64,000 nucleotides of DNA from Panaeolus papilionaceus. Lineage: Eukaryota; Basidiomycota; Agaricomycetes; Agaricales. The position numbers and the translations under genes were made by a program. Positions within the stretch are counted from its first letter, which is position 1, and every line of letters starts with the position of its first letter. Where the stretch lies: the NCBI GenBank assembly GCA_015501605.1, contig JADNRZ010000015.1, positions 930,001 through 994,000 on the forward strand, written 5' to 3'. Below are positions 50,601 to 62,607 of this stretch, piece after piece. The notes beneath the pieces were generated by a model. The model searched no databases and had not been told where the DNA came from. It was given only the letters and a program-made list of their open reading frames with translations.

Positions 50601-50993
50601 CTCCTGTTTTATAAGTCCAATCCCAAATTTCACACCTCGTCATTCCTCCGCGAGTTGCCTTCTAAGCTTCCAGAGCTGATTGAGAGTAAAGATGGGACGA
50701 TTCGTGGTGTCAAGATTCAAATTATGTCGGTGGTTGATGTGATGGATTTCGAGAGGTGCTTCGTGTCGTGGAGGATGAGTGAGGTGTGGTACGAGAGGAT
50801 GAAAGAGGAGGAGTGGAATATGATGATTTGGGTTTCGAATCGAAGGCAGGCTGGTTAGTACCTTCTCGAGTTCAACGGGTTGCTTTGGCTCATGACGTAT
50901 CTATATATCTCTTTCATAGTTTCGAGACCTGTTCCAGCATCGGAGTGGATACAAGGCACAAGGAATGATCTTATATCTACGGCCTGTATTTGA
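47646..50993 (+). pseudogene. TPR/DUF4470-type protein, copy 5 (nonsense codons and deletion)
   Basis: Starts MADLAHQQGNEFYKKGAFER at 47646 and is recognisable to the end at 50993. A TAG at 48230-48232 falls where paralogs have a Trp (HVWGA* against HIWGVW). A TGA at 48527-48529 interrupts the DUF4470-like motif (ISF*FGGSGDG against ISFLFGGSGDG). Near 49848 the text jumps from RMWL straight to YLEDTPFAVMLWNC. The exon end, the intron and the DYTGG start of the next exon are deleted. The remaining 3' exons are long and open (49890-50853: YSYLTSLGIRRYFNC, LGEFAQNMVNDTIVT, SWRMSEVWYERMKEEEW). The 3' half is very similar to copy 6 (YRDVHTQLSFDQTSFAIMQQ in both), indicating recent duplication or gene conversion. 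Confidence 0.8.
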
Positions 50994-51356
50994 CAACTAG
51001 GCGAAGTTTGCCTGTTTCACTCGATATCGATCTGAGAAGGCTTCACGGGCAACTTGTAATTACGCTCCGTCACTCGTAAAAATCCAATGCTGTGTCTTGG
51101 TATCGCTTTCTTCAAACGAGTAATGCTGGTTTTATAACCTCTCGCTCTTGAGTGATGTACGGCTTCATCATGAACAACCTCATTGTCTGATGTTCAAGGT
51201 TGCCTTTTGTGATCGGTCGTCTGCGCGTGTGCGCGTGATCAGTTAATTGCTTTGACCCCCCTAAACAAAGGCCATTCCTACCAGTGCCTTGTGAGCAACG
51301 TTCTTCCTTCTGAACCATTTGGATTTTTCGCACTTCCGCGCCCCATATCATTTCCA
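50994..51356. other. Spacer between copies 5 and 6
   Basis: 363 bp with no supported gene. Confidence 0.5.
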
Positions 51357-52941
51357 ATGGCAGACGCATTTCATCAGCAAGGAAACAGTTTCTATAAGAA
51401 AGGCGACCTTGAAAGGTAAACTACCAGATTACCTCGTTGATATTGCAAATCAAGAAAGCTAATGCTGAGCACAGTGCCAAAAATTCATACATCTCAGTGG
51501 GTGAACTTGTATCGGAATATATTGGTGGACTATAATGCTAATCAGTCATTATAGGCGTTCAAAATCAATCCTTCAGAGCCGAAGTATGCATCAAACCTTT
51601 CAGCGGTGCAGTATGAACGGGGTCAATACAGAGAGTGCATTGAGGCCATCGTTGAGTCCTGGCGCGCTCTTCGCGTTAAGGGCTCTGTGGACGATAATCC
51701 CGTCATGCCACCCACCACAGATCCATTGGCCATCAAACTTTCTCTGCGATTCCTGAAGGCGAAACTCAATTTGTTAGCCCAAGGTCTGCTCTCCCTCCAC
51801 GATGACAAAGGGGAAAGGGACGAGGATGCAGCCGTCATTGAACAGGACATGGAAGATTTCTGCTCTGAGCTCCTCAGGAAAAAGGCCACGTCGCAGCACG
51901 CAGAGCTGGAGCACATCTGGGGTGTTTGGTTTAAAACGAAGAGGGAATGCCAGAAACACGAGGCAGGCGAGTGTAAAAAGAAGCTTGAGGAAGCGGAGAA
52001 GCGTCTCAGGAGTCTGCCTATTTACAAGGCATCCCTTTACGACGTGATCGATTACTTCAGAGTGTGCACAATCCCGTTTATTTTATCTTTAAATTTTGCT
52101 AAAATGAGCACCAGTTCGGACATGATGTTCCCCGACCTCTGTTTGACGAGATTGGACAAAACGAAAACTTACGAATTGATGAGCGCACACTCATCCTCGA
52201 GGGCTGGGAGAAGATTTCCTTTTTGTTTGGTGGTTCAGGAGATGGTAAGACTATGCGTCCTTTTCACTATTTTTGTTTACCAAAGGAATCGATTCCCATC
52301 TGTCCAGGTCGACATATTTTTGCGACATTGATTAATTGGGGTTCCATGTGGAAGCGTCTCAGCAGTCGTCATATTCTTGCTTTTCGGTTTCCTGACCTTC
52401 ATCTCACGCTACTCGATATCCATCCAGCAACTCTATCGAGGGTGATGCTGATCTTTGCCTTGATTCGAAAGAGCATGACACCACTCAGTGCTACTGCAAA
52501 AATCGAGTTAGAAACTACTGCATTTTATCTTTGGAGTACTATTCTTATGCCGGACTATTGCGCGAAAGTGTAAGCATACTTTAATTCCTGTTCTATTTAA
52601 AGGGAACGTCATTGAACATTTTTAGGGTTATGGACGTATCTCAGGAGATAATAGACGAACTCAAAGGAAATTCTCCTGAGCATCTAACCAAGTTTTGGGC
52701 AATCGACGATCAAACCTGTCCGCGCGTTCTCACCGTCTTTGAATATTGGTCCAAACCGCTTCCCCAAAGCACGAAGACCTTCCTCGAGATAAACGGCCCG
52801 AAAGACCTTCGCCAAAATCCAACTCGGGCCATGTTACTTGAGCAGCGGTGCTACATGCGAAATCAGGCGTACGGGGCTTTCGTTGCTGCTGCGACCAGGG
52901 TTAAAGGCAGTCCGTTCGATATTCGCAAAGACCCCGAGTTA

Positions 52942-53588
52942 CAGTATGTCACCGTCATGTGACACGCTAAAAATCCATAAATTAAATAACAGTGTGAATA
53001 CATAGAGAAAGTACATATAAAAAAAATCTACATGTAGTAACAAGCCCATATAATGTCCATGCCAAATATCTAAGGAGAAAACAAAGAGGATGAAGAGAAA
53101 ATAAAGAAAAGGTGGTGAGATGCGATTTGATGGCATTCCCAATGAGTGAAACACCAGCCAAAATAGGGCTGGAACCGATGGCTGATCGCATCAATCATAG
53201 TCCTCCCATAATAATAAATTGTATTATATTTGATCTACACATTGAACCGTTGGTCTGTTCACTCTGAGTTTTGGGATACATATACTCCTGCCTAAACTGA
53301 AAAATTTGGTATATGCTTCATATATGTGCGCTTGCTTGTTGTTGCGCAGCATGCCAATAGATTTTTTGTCAAGGACCATTTTCACACATCATATTTTCAT
53401 TGTTTCATAGATATTAATTGGCGGAGACATTCTATGGCCTCATGCTTTTCTAGGTACAATTTCTACTACCTATTGACTAAAACGCGTGCATAATAATAAG
53501 TGTGCGTTCATGTATACCAGTGCGCGTGTGCAATCTTTACCTCACTGTGTCATTGTGTAGTCGTGTGTCATGTGACGGTGGGATACTG
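52942..53588. mobile_element. Non-autonomous Tc1/mariner-like element (MITE), 647 bp
   Basis: Inserted in an exon of TPR/DUF4470 copy 6. Left end CAGTATGTCACCGTCATG and the reverse complement of the right end CAGTATCCCACCGTCACATG make imperfect inverted repeats of about 25 bp. TA flanks both sides (52940-52941 and 53589-53590), the Tc1/mariner target duplication. Dropping the element and one TA restores GAG TTA CCC TTG (ELPL), which agrees with paralogs (KLPLYND). The interior is AT-rich with no transposase frame. Confidence 0.9.
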
Positions 53589-54529
53589 TACCCTTGTACA
53601 ACGATTGGGCTGCGGAGGATAAATTATTCCAGAACTCGAGGGTTTTGCTTCCTCCCAAGGAGTTATTGAGTAGACATCCTGCGTTGGAGAAGCATGTGAG
53701 GTCTGGTGGGCGACTGGGTAAAAACGCTTTAACGAAGGAGGCGCTGCAGGATTGGAGGCCGAATTGTACGCTATTCGTGAGTTGTTTTTGGTTTTGACCT
53801 TGCCGTTTTGGGTACACTCATTCTGAATGGCGTTTTTGGTAGGATAACGCTACAACTGAAAATCTTGCCTTCTCTGCGCCTGGGGGGTACCCTGAACTGA
53901 CTTTCGATGAAGATCCCTCGATGACGATGATGGGGGTGCTGCAGGTCGTGCGCCACTATCGAGATGTCCACACGCAGCTCTCATTCGATCAGACGTCATT
54001 TGCCATTATGCAACAAGTCTTTGACTCTGTGCGAGAGTGCTTCACGTACATGGATAGTCGCCACGATGCACTCACCTTGGAGTTTGTGTGTACCGAGCTA
54101 TGCGCTGGTCTTCCGAAAGTGATCGCCGGCGACTTCGGACCCAGGCCAGCCTCATTTCCTACCAAGTATAAAAGAATGTGGTTGAGCAACGTGCCGTATG
54201 TTTAATTTGCGCTCTTCTGCTTTTATCCGGTTGACAATCCTTTATGAATGTCCAATGCATAGTGATTACACAGGGGGTATGCTGAGCAATCTGGTGTACC
54301 TGGCACCTTACCTCGAAGACACACCGCTTGCATATATGCTCTGGAACTGCCTCCGTAATACGAGAGCTTTTGGCTCTTTCAGGGATTTTTGCTTCAAGTA
54401 CGCCGTCAGACTAAAATATCATTTGAACCCTCATATTGACCTTGTGGGATACTATCCAGCTACACTTATCTCACGTCATCTGGAATTCGACAATATTTCA
54501 ATTGTCTTGTTCCAAACGAACACAACCAG

Positions 54530-55953
54530 TGTCGGAAAAATCCCGATTTACATATATGTTCTTGCGACGCTGACCTTCTAATATGCCGTGATCAGTGTTG
54601 AGGGGTGAGCTAGTCAGTCAAATATCAGGTACGAATATGTCTCCAATCTGTTGCCATAATTACAGAAATGGTTCAAATTTGTGGTGCATTCCCCATATCA
54701 GTGTGGTGACTCCGCATATGCAGGATCAGACTCATATTGATCACCAACCCTGCAAGTACCAGTATCAACCTTTAGTACATACCAGCTTCGGAATCATTGT
54801 GTAAGGCTTGTGTGACATATTTTGCAGACATGAGAGATAAGTCTTTACAAGTATATGATACGGACCCAGTATATAATGCAAATCATTTTGACTTGAAGTA
54901 CTTGATTCAGGCGCTTAGTTGGGGTGGGTTGAGCTGCCCCGACCAATGCTCTTCTGTCTACTGTATCAGAATCACCAACTCATGCTCATAAAGTTTGGTG
55001 AACTTGGTTCCCTTCCGATCTCAACAGCAACTGCTCCACCACACCACCACTAGCCAAAGTCCTATGGTCCAAAGTGTGGTGTGTTGCTCCACGCTATTAT
55101 TTGCCTCTTTTATACATGTTGTAAATATTGAATTACATATATAAAGGACTCGAATTTCGAGTTTGGTCTACCTTATTCGCATCCTTTCTGTCCTTTCTTT
55201 CTTTTGCCCTTCTCTATGTTCCACCCTGGGGACCATGTAGCCAGTCATTGATGGGGTCATTCACGAATCACGTCGAAGTAAGTTTGAATATAGCTCTGTC
55301 CTAACCATCTTGCACATGATCCAACGTAGAATAGTCTTCCTCTATTTTCTCTTCATTGACTCATCACACAATAAGGCCCCGACAAGAACCCATCCCTGAA
55401 CTGGTTCCATCAGCGTAAGTTGTAACTACTGACTAGGCCGTCTGTGAGGGTGTCAGTAGTACATAGCCTGTGCGAAGTATAGAATGCTGTAGATACTAGA
55501 TACTTTCAAATAATGTGTCTTATATATTTCTTCACATTAGATACTCTACAAATTATATGATATATCCGCCACACTTGCATAACTGGTCATCGAGGGAGGA
55601 AGCGCGGTCATGCGCAAATAAACACGCCGGGTGTGCTCCAAGTCGGGTTTAGGATAGCGACTAGGAAGCGAGAAACGCGCCTTAATGATATGTACACATA
55701 CAACATCTGGTTCACTCATCGCCACTAAATCAATTTTACAGCCCTTATTGACAATTCCTTACCTGTATGACTTAAATCAGTGCCTGAAGGACATATGTTG
55801 CACATCGGTTGCAAAACTTGTGATAACCCTTATAACCGTAATACGGGTAATAGGAGCTTCCCTACGGTGACAAAAAGGTCGAAATCTTATGATCTTATTC
55901 GCACATATACAGTCCATAAAAGTGCTCTTATGTTTTTTCTGATTTTTCCGACA
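54530..55953. mobile_element. Non-autonomous DNA transposon, 1424 bp, superfamily uncertain
   Basis: Second insertion in copy 6. Ends are TGTCGGAAAAATC on the left and its exact inverted copy GATTTTTCCGACA on the right (13 bp). AG on both sides (54528-54529 and 55954-55955) may be a 2-bp duplication. Dropping the element and one AG joins CAACCAG to CCCTCGG and gives HNQPSDEMAL, which aligns with NNPPSEEMAL of copy 5. No long internal frame, so it depends on another element for movement. Near-palindromic sequence lies at about 55147-55161. An AG duplication does not fit a common superfamily I know. Confidence 0.75.
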
Positions 55954-57057
55954 AGCCCTCGGATGAAATGGCCTTGTCCATCCTTCCGCGCACCAAGCCG
56001 TTTTCAAGTCTCGTGTCAAAGGGCGATCTACTTAAGTATCTTACCTCGACGCTCCTCCGTGTTCTTTGCTGTCCCAGAGCGACCTACGCACCTTTCGAAG
56101 TCGACGAGCCCACAAACCTGGTCAGCTTTATCCGGCTCCTGATTGCGCTTTGTCAAACATTCGCGTGCCCCGGGCATTGGCTCGCAGAGTTTGCCCAGAA
56201 CATGATCAACGATACGATGGTCACCAATGCCAAGCCCTTCGATGGTATTCTTCCCGTTAAGCAGCTGCCAGCTCCAGCACCGACGGAGCGCAAGATTAAC
56301 TTGAAGCCGTATCAACTCGAGCTCGAAACGATCTTGGTCACAATCAAAGACGCACTTCCGTTTCACCTTTCATTCCCACCTCAATACGCCTCATCTCTCA
56401 AATCAAGCAAATCATACACCACCCACATCATTTCTACTGCGAACCTCCCTTACGATCATGCCGTCCACTATAGCTCTGCTTGTCTCCTGCTCTATAAGGC
56501 CGACCCCAGCGTCCATACGGCTTCGTTCCTCCGAGACTTGCCTTCTAAGATTCCGGAGCTTATTGAGAGTAAAGATGGGACGATTGGTGGAGTTGAGGTT
56601 CAGGTTGTGTCGATGGTTGATTTTATGGATTTTGAGAGAGGTGTTGTGTCATGGAGGATGAGTGAGGCGTCGTATGGGAAGATGAAGGAGGAGAAGTGGG
56701 ATATGATTGTTTGGGTTTCGAATCGGAGGCAGACAGGTGAGATCACTCCCAAGTTCAACTCCTCATGACGCGTGTTTATTTCTTTCTTTCTTAGTTTCGA
56801 GATCTGTTCCAGCGTCGGAATGGATACAGGGCACGGAGGAGGACTTTAAATCTACGGCCTCCATTTGAAAGCAAGGCGAGTTCTGTCTGATTCAGGCAGT
56901 CTGAGAAGGGCATTCGGGGGCAACTTGGAGTGGTACTTGGCATATATAGCGCACTAATGTGGTAATAGTCCTGATTACACGTGTTATATCTGTGCTTTCG
57001 ATCATACATATTAATGAAACATGGTAAATGCAAGCAAGCAATTAACGATAATTTAAT

Positions 57058-58410
57058 TTACAGGTGAGTGATAAGTGGTTTAACTTCGACGAAAACAGTA
57101 AATGATGTGATGCCAAATCTCTCAGACGCATCAACCGGTCCCTTCATCCCAGACCACTCTCTATCTTCCTCATCAGAGCCGGGTTGCGAGGAGCAGCGCT
57201 CTAGTGGATCATCATCCTCGAGGTCTGAATCGGCGTCCTCAGCATCCTCAGATGGAAGTGATGAATCTTCGAATACTAATACAAGCGTTCGAAGGGAGGG
57301 ATATGTGGTCGCGCAAAATTGTTCGAGTAGAATCCATGCTTCTGACGGCATGTAAAGCTTTGGAGGACCTAAGAAACGCCAGGACTCTCCAGCGATCAAG
57401 GTCAGTGTATTCAGAGCTTGGCAGGTGGGAGGGAATCTCCTGATCAGAGGATGAATGTATTCGGCCCAAAGTGGGATTTCGTCGAAGGTATGCGCATACG
57501 AAATATGAATGGTCAGATGGCGAAGCGCTGGGAGGGGGGTCCAGCTTGGAAAATCGTACCGAATCGATTGGAAAGGCGATTCGTTGAACCTATAGATACC
57601 CAGCTCTTCCAGTGTATCGCTGGCTCCCTCTATTATTCCTCGCACAGTTCCGACAAATTGTTCGCGGGAAAGGGCAACATCGAGCTTTTTGAGGGATTGC
57701 AAGCCATCTAACCTGTAAAGTGTGTCGATACAGGAGGTAATTTTGTCCAGCCTGAGTCGCTCGAGTCGCGGGATGGTGGAAGCGTCGAGATCCTTCCATG
57801 GATGCAAGCCTTGTGGGTCACCAAAACTTTCGATGACACCCCACATTCCAAGATCTTTGAGATTTTTACAATGTGTAATCCATCCGGACTTCAGCAAGCA
57901 ACTATTACATAGCTCAATGCTGGTGATGGATGGTAAAAGACAGACGTTTTGGACCGCTTCTACCCATGATTTGCTGAAGAGATCCCAGTCGATGGGGCTG
58001 TAATCAGGTAGCGATCCACCTTTAAGAGCAAAATGTGTTAGGTTTTGAAGCTGAGGGAGGATAATTGGTATGTGGGTATCTCGGTAGATAGGATTTTTGG
58101 TCGGATTGTCCCCGATTCTGGACGATCTACGGATGTGTAAAGTGAAAGACGTGACTAGGGTGGCTATGACGGGACGTCCATCCAATATCTGGCGAAACGT
58201 TTCCAGACTCTTGTCCTGACCCTGTATGCGGATTACAATGTCCCTAAAAATTCTAGGAGCTGCCCATCCATTAAGTGCGACGTTGCAGCCAGCGATGATG
58301 ACGAGGAGCTTTTTATCTGGTTTGGTGTTGGGTGGGAACAGGTATCCAAGGATAATATCTGTAAGCTCCAAGGGGAGTTTGGAGAACCCCATTGTTCTTT
58401 CTCCTTCCAC
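57058..58410 (-). CDS. F-box protein with leucine-rich-repeat-like tail
   Basis: Single-exon gene of 450 residues; the family-like start MGFSKLPLELTDIILGYLFPP could also begin at the internal ATG at 58392. The short F-box-like N-terminus is followed by leucine-rich segments (PIILPQLQNLTHFALKGGS, LERLRLDKITSCIDTLYRL, LQSLKKLDVALSREQFVG, LEELGIYRFNESPFQ, LPALRHLTIHISYAH). The C-terminus is acidic (DADSDLEDDDPLE) and ends VEVKPLITHL. Probable SCF ubiquitin-ligase adaptor; substrate unknown. It is divergent from TPR/DUF4470 copy 7, with only about 240 bp between starts, so the two may share a promoter. Similar in layout to the F-box gene at 31835-33177. Confidence 0.75.
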   Translation of the reverse strand: MEGERTMGFSKLPLELTDIILGYLFPPNTKPDKKLLVIIAGCNVALNGWAAPRIFRDIVIRIQGQDKSLETFRQILDGRPVIATLVTSFTLHIRRSSRIGDNPTKNPIYRDTHIPIILPQLQNLTHFALKGGSLPDYSPIDWDLFSKSWVEAVQNVCLLPSITSIELCNSCLLKSGWITHCKNLKDLGMWGVIESFGDPQGLHPWKDLDASTIPRLERLRLDKITSCIDTLYRLDGLQSLKKLDVALSREQFVGTVRGIIEGASDTLEELGIYRFNESPFQSIRYDFPSWTPLPALRHLTIHISYAHTFDEIPLWAEYIHPLIRRFPPTCQALNTLTLIAGESWRFLGPPKLYMPSEAWILLEQFCATTYPSLRTLVLVFEDSSLPSEDAEDADSDLEDDDPLERCSSQPGSDEEDREWSGMKGPVDASERFGITSFTVFVEVKPLITHL

Positions 58411-58648
58411 AGGGAAGAGGAATCTTGACCGATAGTCGTGAGTTCGAAGGAGGGAGGAGGGAGGAGGTCTGGCTCAAACGATAGGGGCTTGTGTCAAGAC
58501 CTCAAGGGTCGTGATGATCAATGCCATCCCGTGACATTTTTGGCTAATGTTAGAACAATTCAGCGTGCTGGTCTGTTCCTTCTTCCTTCCGTGTTATTCA
58601 CATCCAGCTCACATCTGACATCTTCTGACTCGCGTCAACGCCAGCAGA

Positions 58649-61600
58649 ATGGTTGATGTAGTCCATCAAGAGGGAAATGCGTTCTACAAGAATGGTGATC
58701 TAGAAGGGTATGTCTTCTTTCACGCGTAAACTGGCACATATATGGGGCACTAATTGGACACACCAGTGCAGAAAAGTCGTATGCTTTGGTCTGTTTATCG
58801 TTTCCAGCAGTGTTTAAGGTTCTGACATGAATTTTTTTTCTAGGCTATGAAACTAGATTCGTCGGAGCCAAAGTATGCATCAAACCTATCAGCAGTTTTC
58901 TCTGAACAGGGACGGTATATCTTTTGCATCGATGCTATCATGGACTCGTGGCGTGCGCTTCGTGCTAAGAATATGGTTGATGGCTAGCCCAGAACACCAC
59001 CAACAACCGATGCTATGGCAATCAAACTATCCCTACGATTCCTAAAAGCAAAACTCAACTCGATTGCGAGAGGCCTCATTTCGTTGCACGACAAACGGAA
59101 GAATAAAGGGAAGACAACCGAGAGTAACGCAGGAGTTGAGTAGGATATTCAGTCATTTTGTCAGGCAGTAGTGAAAGAGGGGTCGTCTAAACATCGGGAG
59201 CTTGAGCAGGTATGGGACGTTTGGGTGAACGCGAAGCAGGAGTGTGAGGGACATACTGCAGAGGAATGCAAGCTGAGGTTGTCAGAAGCCGAGAAGCGTT
59301 TGAGGGGGTTACCGGTTTTCAGGCCTACACTCTACGATGTAATGGAGTACTATAGGGTGCGTCTTCAAACTACCCGCTGTCATGACGATTCTCTGAACCA
59401 CAAGCAGTTTGGACACGACCCAACACGTTCTCTTTTTTATGGGTTGAACAACCGACGCGTCGCCGAATTTAACATTGACGAGAGAGCGGTTTTGAAAGAG
59501 AAGTTCAAGAAGTTTTCATTTTTATTTGGTGGTTCTGGCGACGGTAAGCGGAGCGCGTATGTTCAAATACTCGACTCGATATTAACGACTCCTCAGGGCG
59601 ACATGTGTTCGGGACAATCACCCGTTTCACCGATATCTGGAAAAAATTGGACAAGCTCGACTTGAGGCGCTCTAAGATGCCAAAGCTACATTTGACGCTA
59701 GTGGATATCCACCCGGCTGCTCTCGCGCGCGTCATGCTCACTTTTGCGCTAATCCGGAAAAGCATGTCGCCACCGAATGCCATCGCTCGTCTTGAAATGG
59801 AGGTCACCGCGTTTTATGCCTGGGGAACGATCTTCTTAGGGTGACTGTTGTGTCTCAGGAAATTATTGACGAACTACGCGAAAATGCGCCCGTCAAGCTG
59901 ACTAAACTATGGGCCATCGACGAGCAATCCAAATCCCGTCCCCTTACCATTCTCGAATATTGGTCCAAACCGCTCAACAAAAGCATGAAGACGTACTTTA
60001 ATCTCAACGGCCCCAATAACATTCTCAACGACCTGACAACCCCGAGACGCTCACGAGCGAGCAACCAGCACTTCCAGGCGATGCTTTCTGAGCTTCGTAA
60101 TCGTGGCTTGGTCGATGTCAAGAAGGACCCTGATTTTCCTCTGTACAACAATTGCGATGCCGAGGAGGCGTTGTTCGAGGAAGTAAGAATTATGCTTCCC
60201 CCGAAGAGGCTCTTGAGCAGACATCCGGCGTTGGAGAAGTATGTAAAGTCTGGAGGGACGACCGGAAAGGCGGCGATGAAGGATGAGGTTATCAAGAGCT
60301 GGAAACCGAACCCTTCGCTTTTCGTAAGTCTTTTGAAGTTGCTTTTATTCAGAGCTTGGCTAATAGATTGCCATTCAGGATAACAAAACGACTGAAAACG
60401 TCTGCTTCGCTGCTCCCGGTGGATATTCGATCGTGTCGTCTTCCAACCCATTCCAGACGATGGGCGATTGTCTCAGTTTCGTTCTCGCCTTCAGAGATGG
60501 GCATGAGATTTCGCTGGATCAAACGTCCTTTGTGCTGATGCAGCAGTTCTTCGATTCTGTACGACAGAGTCTGGCGATGATGGACCCTGACGAAGACGTC
60601 ATGCTCGAGTTTGTGTGCTGCGAGCTCTATTCGGGGCTTCCAAAGCTGATCGCGGGTGATTTTGGGAACAGGCCTGAGTCGTTCCCGACGAAGTATTTGA
60701 GGATGTGGTTGAGTAATACCCCGTGCGTCGATGCCTTGCTTGTATGTTCACGGATAATTGCTAACGCGTTATTCTTAGGGATTATCAGGGCTCAGTTTTG
60801 AGCAACCTCGTGTATATGATGCCTTATCTCGAGGATACGAAGTACGCTATGATGCTTTGGAACTGTTTGCTCAACCCAGCATCGTTTTCCAATCTCAAGG
60901 ACATCTGCTTCAAGTACGTCGAGCTGACTCTTCCTTCGCCTTGAATATGATACTTACGGGGCGATAGCTACACCTACCTCACCGCTTCCGATATCCGTCG
61001 TTTCTTCAGCTGTCTAGTCCGGGACGAACGCAAAGGCTCGCTCGAAGAATTCAACATGTCCATTCTCCCAAGGACGAAGAGCTACTCGAGCATAATCTCA
61101 AAGAAAGAACTATACCACTACCTCTCCCTACTCCTCATGCGCGCCATCTGCTGCCCCAAATCCGGCCAAAAGCCCTTCCGCGTCGACGAACCAGCCAATT
61201 GAGCTAATTTCTTCGGACTGCTCGTCACGCTCTGCCAAAATGTGGGGTGTCCTGGACACTGGCTGGGCGACTTTGTGCAAAGTATAATTAGTGATACGCT
61301 GGTAACGAGTGCTACGCCGTTTACGGGTGTTCTCCCGATTACGCAACTCCCGCCGACGACGAATGCACCAAGAAAGACCAACTTGGATCCGTGGCAGCTC
61401 GAACTCGAGACGATCCTCATCTCATCAAAAGGCGCTATACCATTCCATGTATCTCACCCAGAGCGCTACTCCCCCTCGCACGACTCGATCAAAACGTACA
61501 CCACCACCGACGTTGTGGTGACCGCGAATCTGCCCTATGACCCGCTCACCAGTCCCGTGACGAAGACGACGATTTGCTATTCTATAAAGCTGGTCCGGGG

Positions 61601-62017
61601 CATACGCCGTGGTTCCTTCGAACCCTCCCATCGAAGATCCCGGATCTAATTGAGACGAAAGGTGGAGTGTTTACAGGACTGCAGGTCCAGATTGTTTCAG
61701 TGGTTGAGTCGGTGGATTTGGAAAGGAACAAGGTGTCGTGGAGGATGAGTGAAGGGTGGTATGCGCGGATGAAGAAGGAGGGGTGGTATATGGTGGTGTG
61801 GGTGACGAATCAGTGGAAAGTTGGTTCGTCGTTTCCTTTCTTTTTTCTTTTTTTTTCGGTTGTGAATCGTGCATGAGACGTATTTTTACTGACTTCTTGC
61901 CTCGTTTCGACAGTTTCGGCTCCTGTTCCCGCTTCTCTTTGGAAAGACGCCACTGCGAACGCTATTTTAGATGGGCCAGCGCATCCGAGAGATATTGTTG
62001 CGCTGGAATTGGACTGA
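58649..62017 (+). pseudogene. TPR/DUF4470-type protein, copy 7 (stops, deletion, frameshift)
   Basis: Starts MVDVVHQEGNAFYKNGDLEG at 58649 and is recognisable to 62017. In-frame stops at 58985-58987 (MVDG*PRTPP) and 59141-59143 (GVE*DIQSF) both replace a Gln of the paralogs, as CAG to TAG. A third stop lies at 61200-61202 (DEPAN*ANFF). Near 59835 the end of the DUF4470-like exon and its intron are deleted, joining TIFL to a GTGACTGTTGTGTCTC exon start. A frameshift falls near 61560-61580, before LLFYKAGPGHTPWFL. Remaining landmarks: LHLTLVDIHPAALARVMLTF, LPPKRLLSRHPALEKYVK, LEFVCCELYSGLPKLIAGD, LGDFVQSIISDTLVT and SWRMSEGWYARMKKEGW. No full product can be made. Confidence 0.8.
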
Positions 62018-62607
62018 TCTTGACTGAGTACTGATTTCTTCCAGCTTCGATCTCAACATGAGTTGTGCTAAGGTCATGTTCACACTGATTCAATGGACTC
62101 GGATACGATTATAATCGCATCTTATCGATACATATGTACTACGTTTTAATGCCAATCTATTGCTTGGTGTCAGGGTTATAAAGGGGTATGAATTATCGAT
62201 CAACTGTAACTGCTATTTACTATGGAAAGGATGCGTCCAAAACAAAACGAAAAAATAGGATGATGATGGTACATGATAGCAGGGATGCTACGACACGAGA
62301 AATTACAAACAAGATGTAGGGTATACTGTAACAGAAAACAACAGAACAGAAGAGCGTACAACGGAAATTATCGTGGTACATATAACATAACATAACATGA
62401 AAGGAATAAGTTATACTTAACGAGAACCAAGGGTCAGCAAGACCTGGAACCGGAACCGGGAATATTCGATATCAGACACGGAGGTCAATGATCGATTATC
62501 TAGAGAGCCTTCTATAGCATACAGCATATAGCTACGGCGGAGCACGAAACCGGAATGAGAAGGAGACGATGTGATGTGAGTCGGATGTGATTGACACGCC
62601 GGTTAGA
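62018..62607. other. Convergent spacer before the last gene
   Basis: 590 bp with no supported gene. It contains short A-rich and CATAACATAACATAA-like repeats near 62385-62400 and serves as 3' flank for genes on both sides. Confidence 0.5.

Larger units (their letters stand above)
51357..56868 (+). pseudogene. TPR/DUF4470-type protein, copy 6, split by two transposon insertions
   Basis: The ATG at 51357 gives MADAFHQQGNSFYKKGDLER, then the 22-nt microexon (51475-51496), AFKINPSEPKYASNLSAVQ and LRSLPIYKASLYDVIDYFR, then the DUF4470-like ISFLFGGSGDGRHIFATLI and LHLTLLDIHPATLSRVMLIF. The text is open until KDPEL at 52939, where a 647-bp element interrupts. It resumes with PLYNDWAAEDKLFQ at 53591. 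A second element of 1424 bp (54530-55953) splits VPNEHNQ from PSDEMALSILPR. The gene then runs to STASI and stop at 56868. Apart from the two insertions I found no stop or frameshift, so the gene was probably functional until recently. As it stands the predicted product ends soon after KDPEL. Confidence 0.85.

Noticed and set aside
52942..53588. Reading the 647-bp insertion in copy 6 as a large intron, since its start offers GTATGT
   Set aside because: There is no AG acceptor at the matching right border, the ends are inverted repeats with TA duplication, and other introns here are about 60 nt.
57068..58435. Plus-strand open frames of 70-97 codons across the second F-box gene
   Set aside because: Antisense shadows of a clear 450-codon gene.
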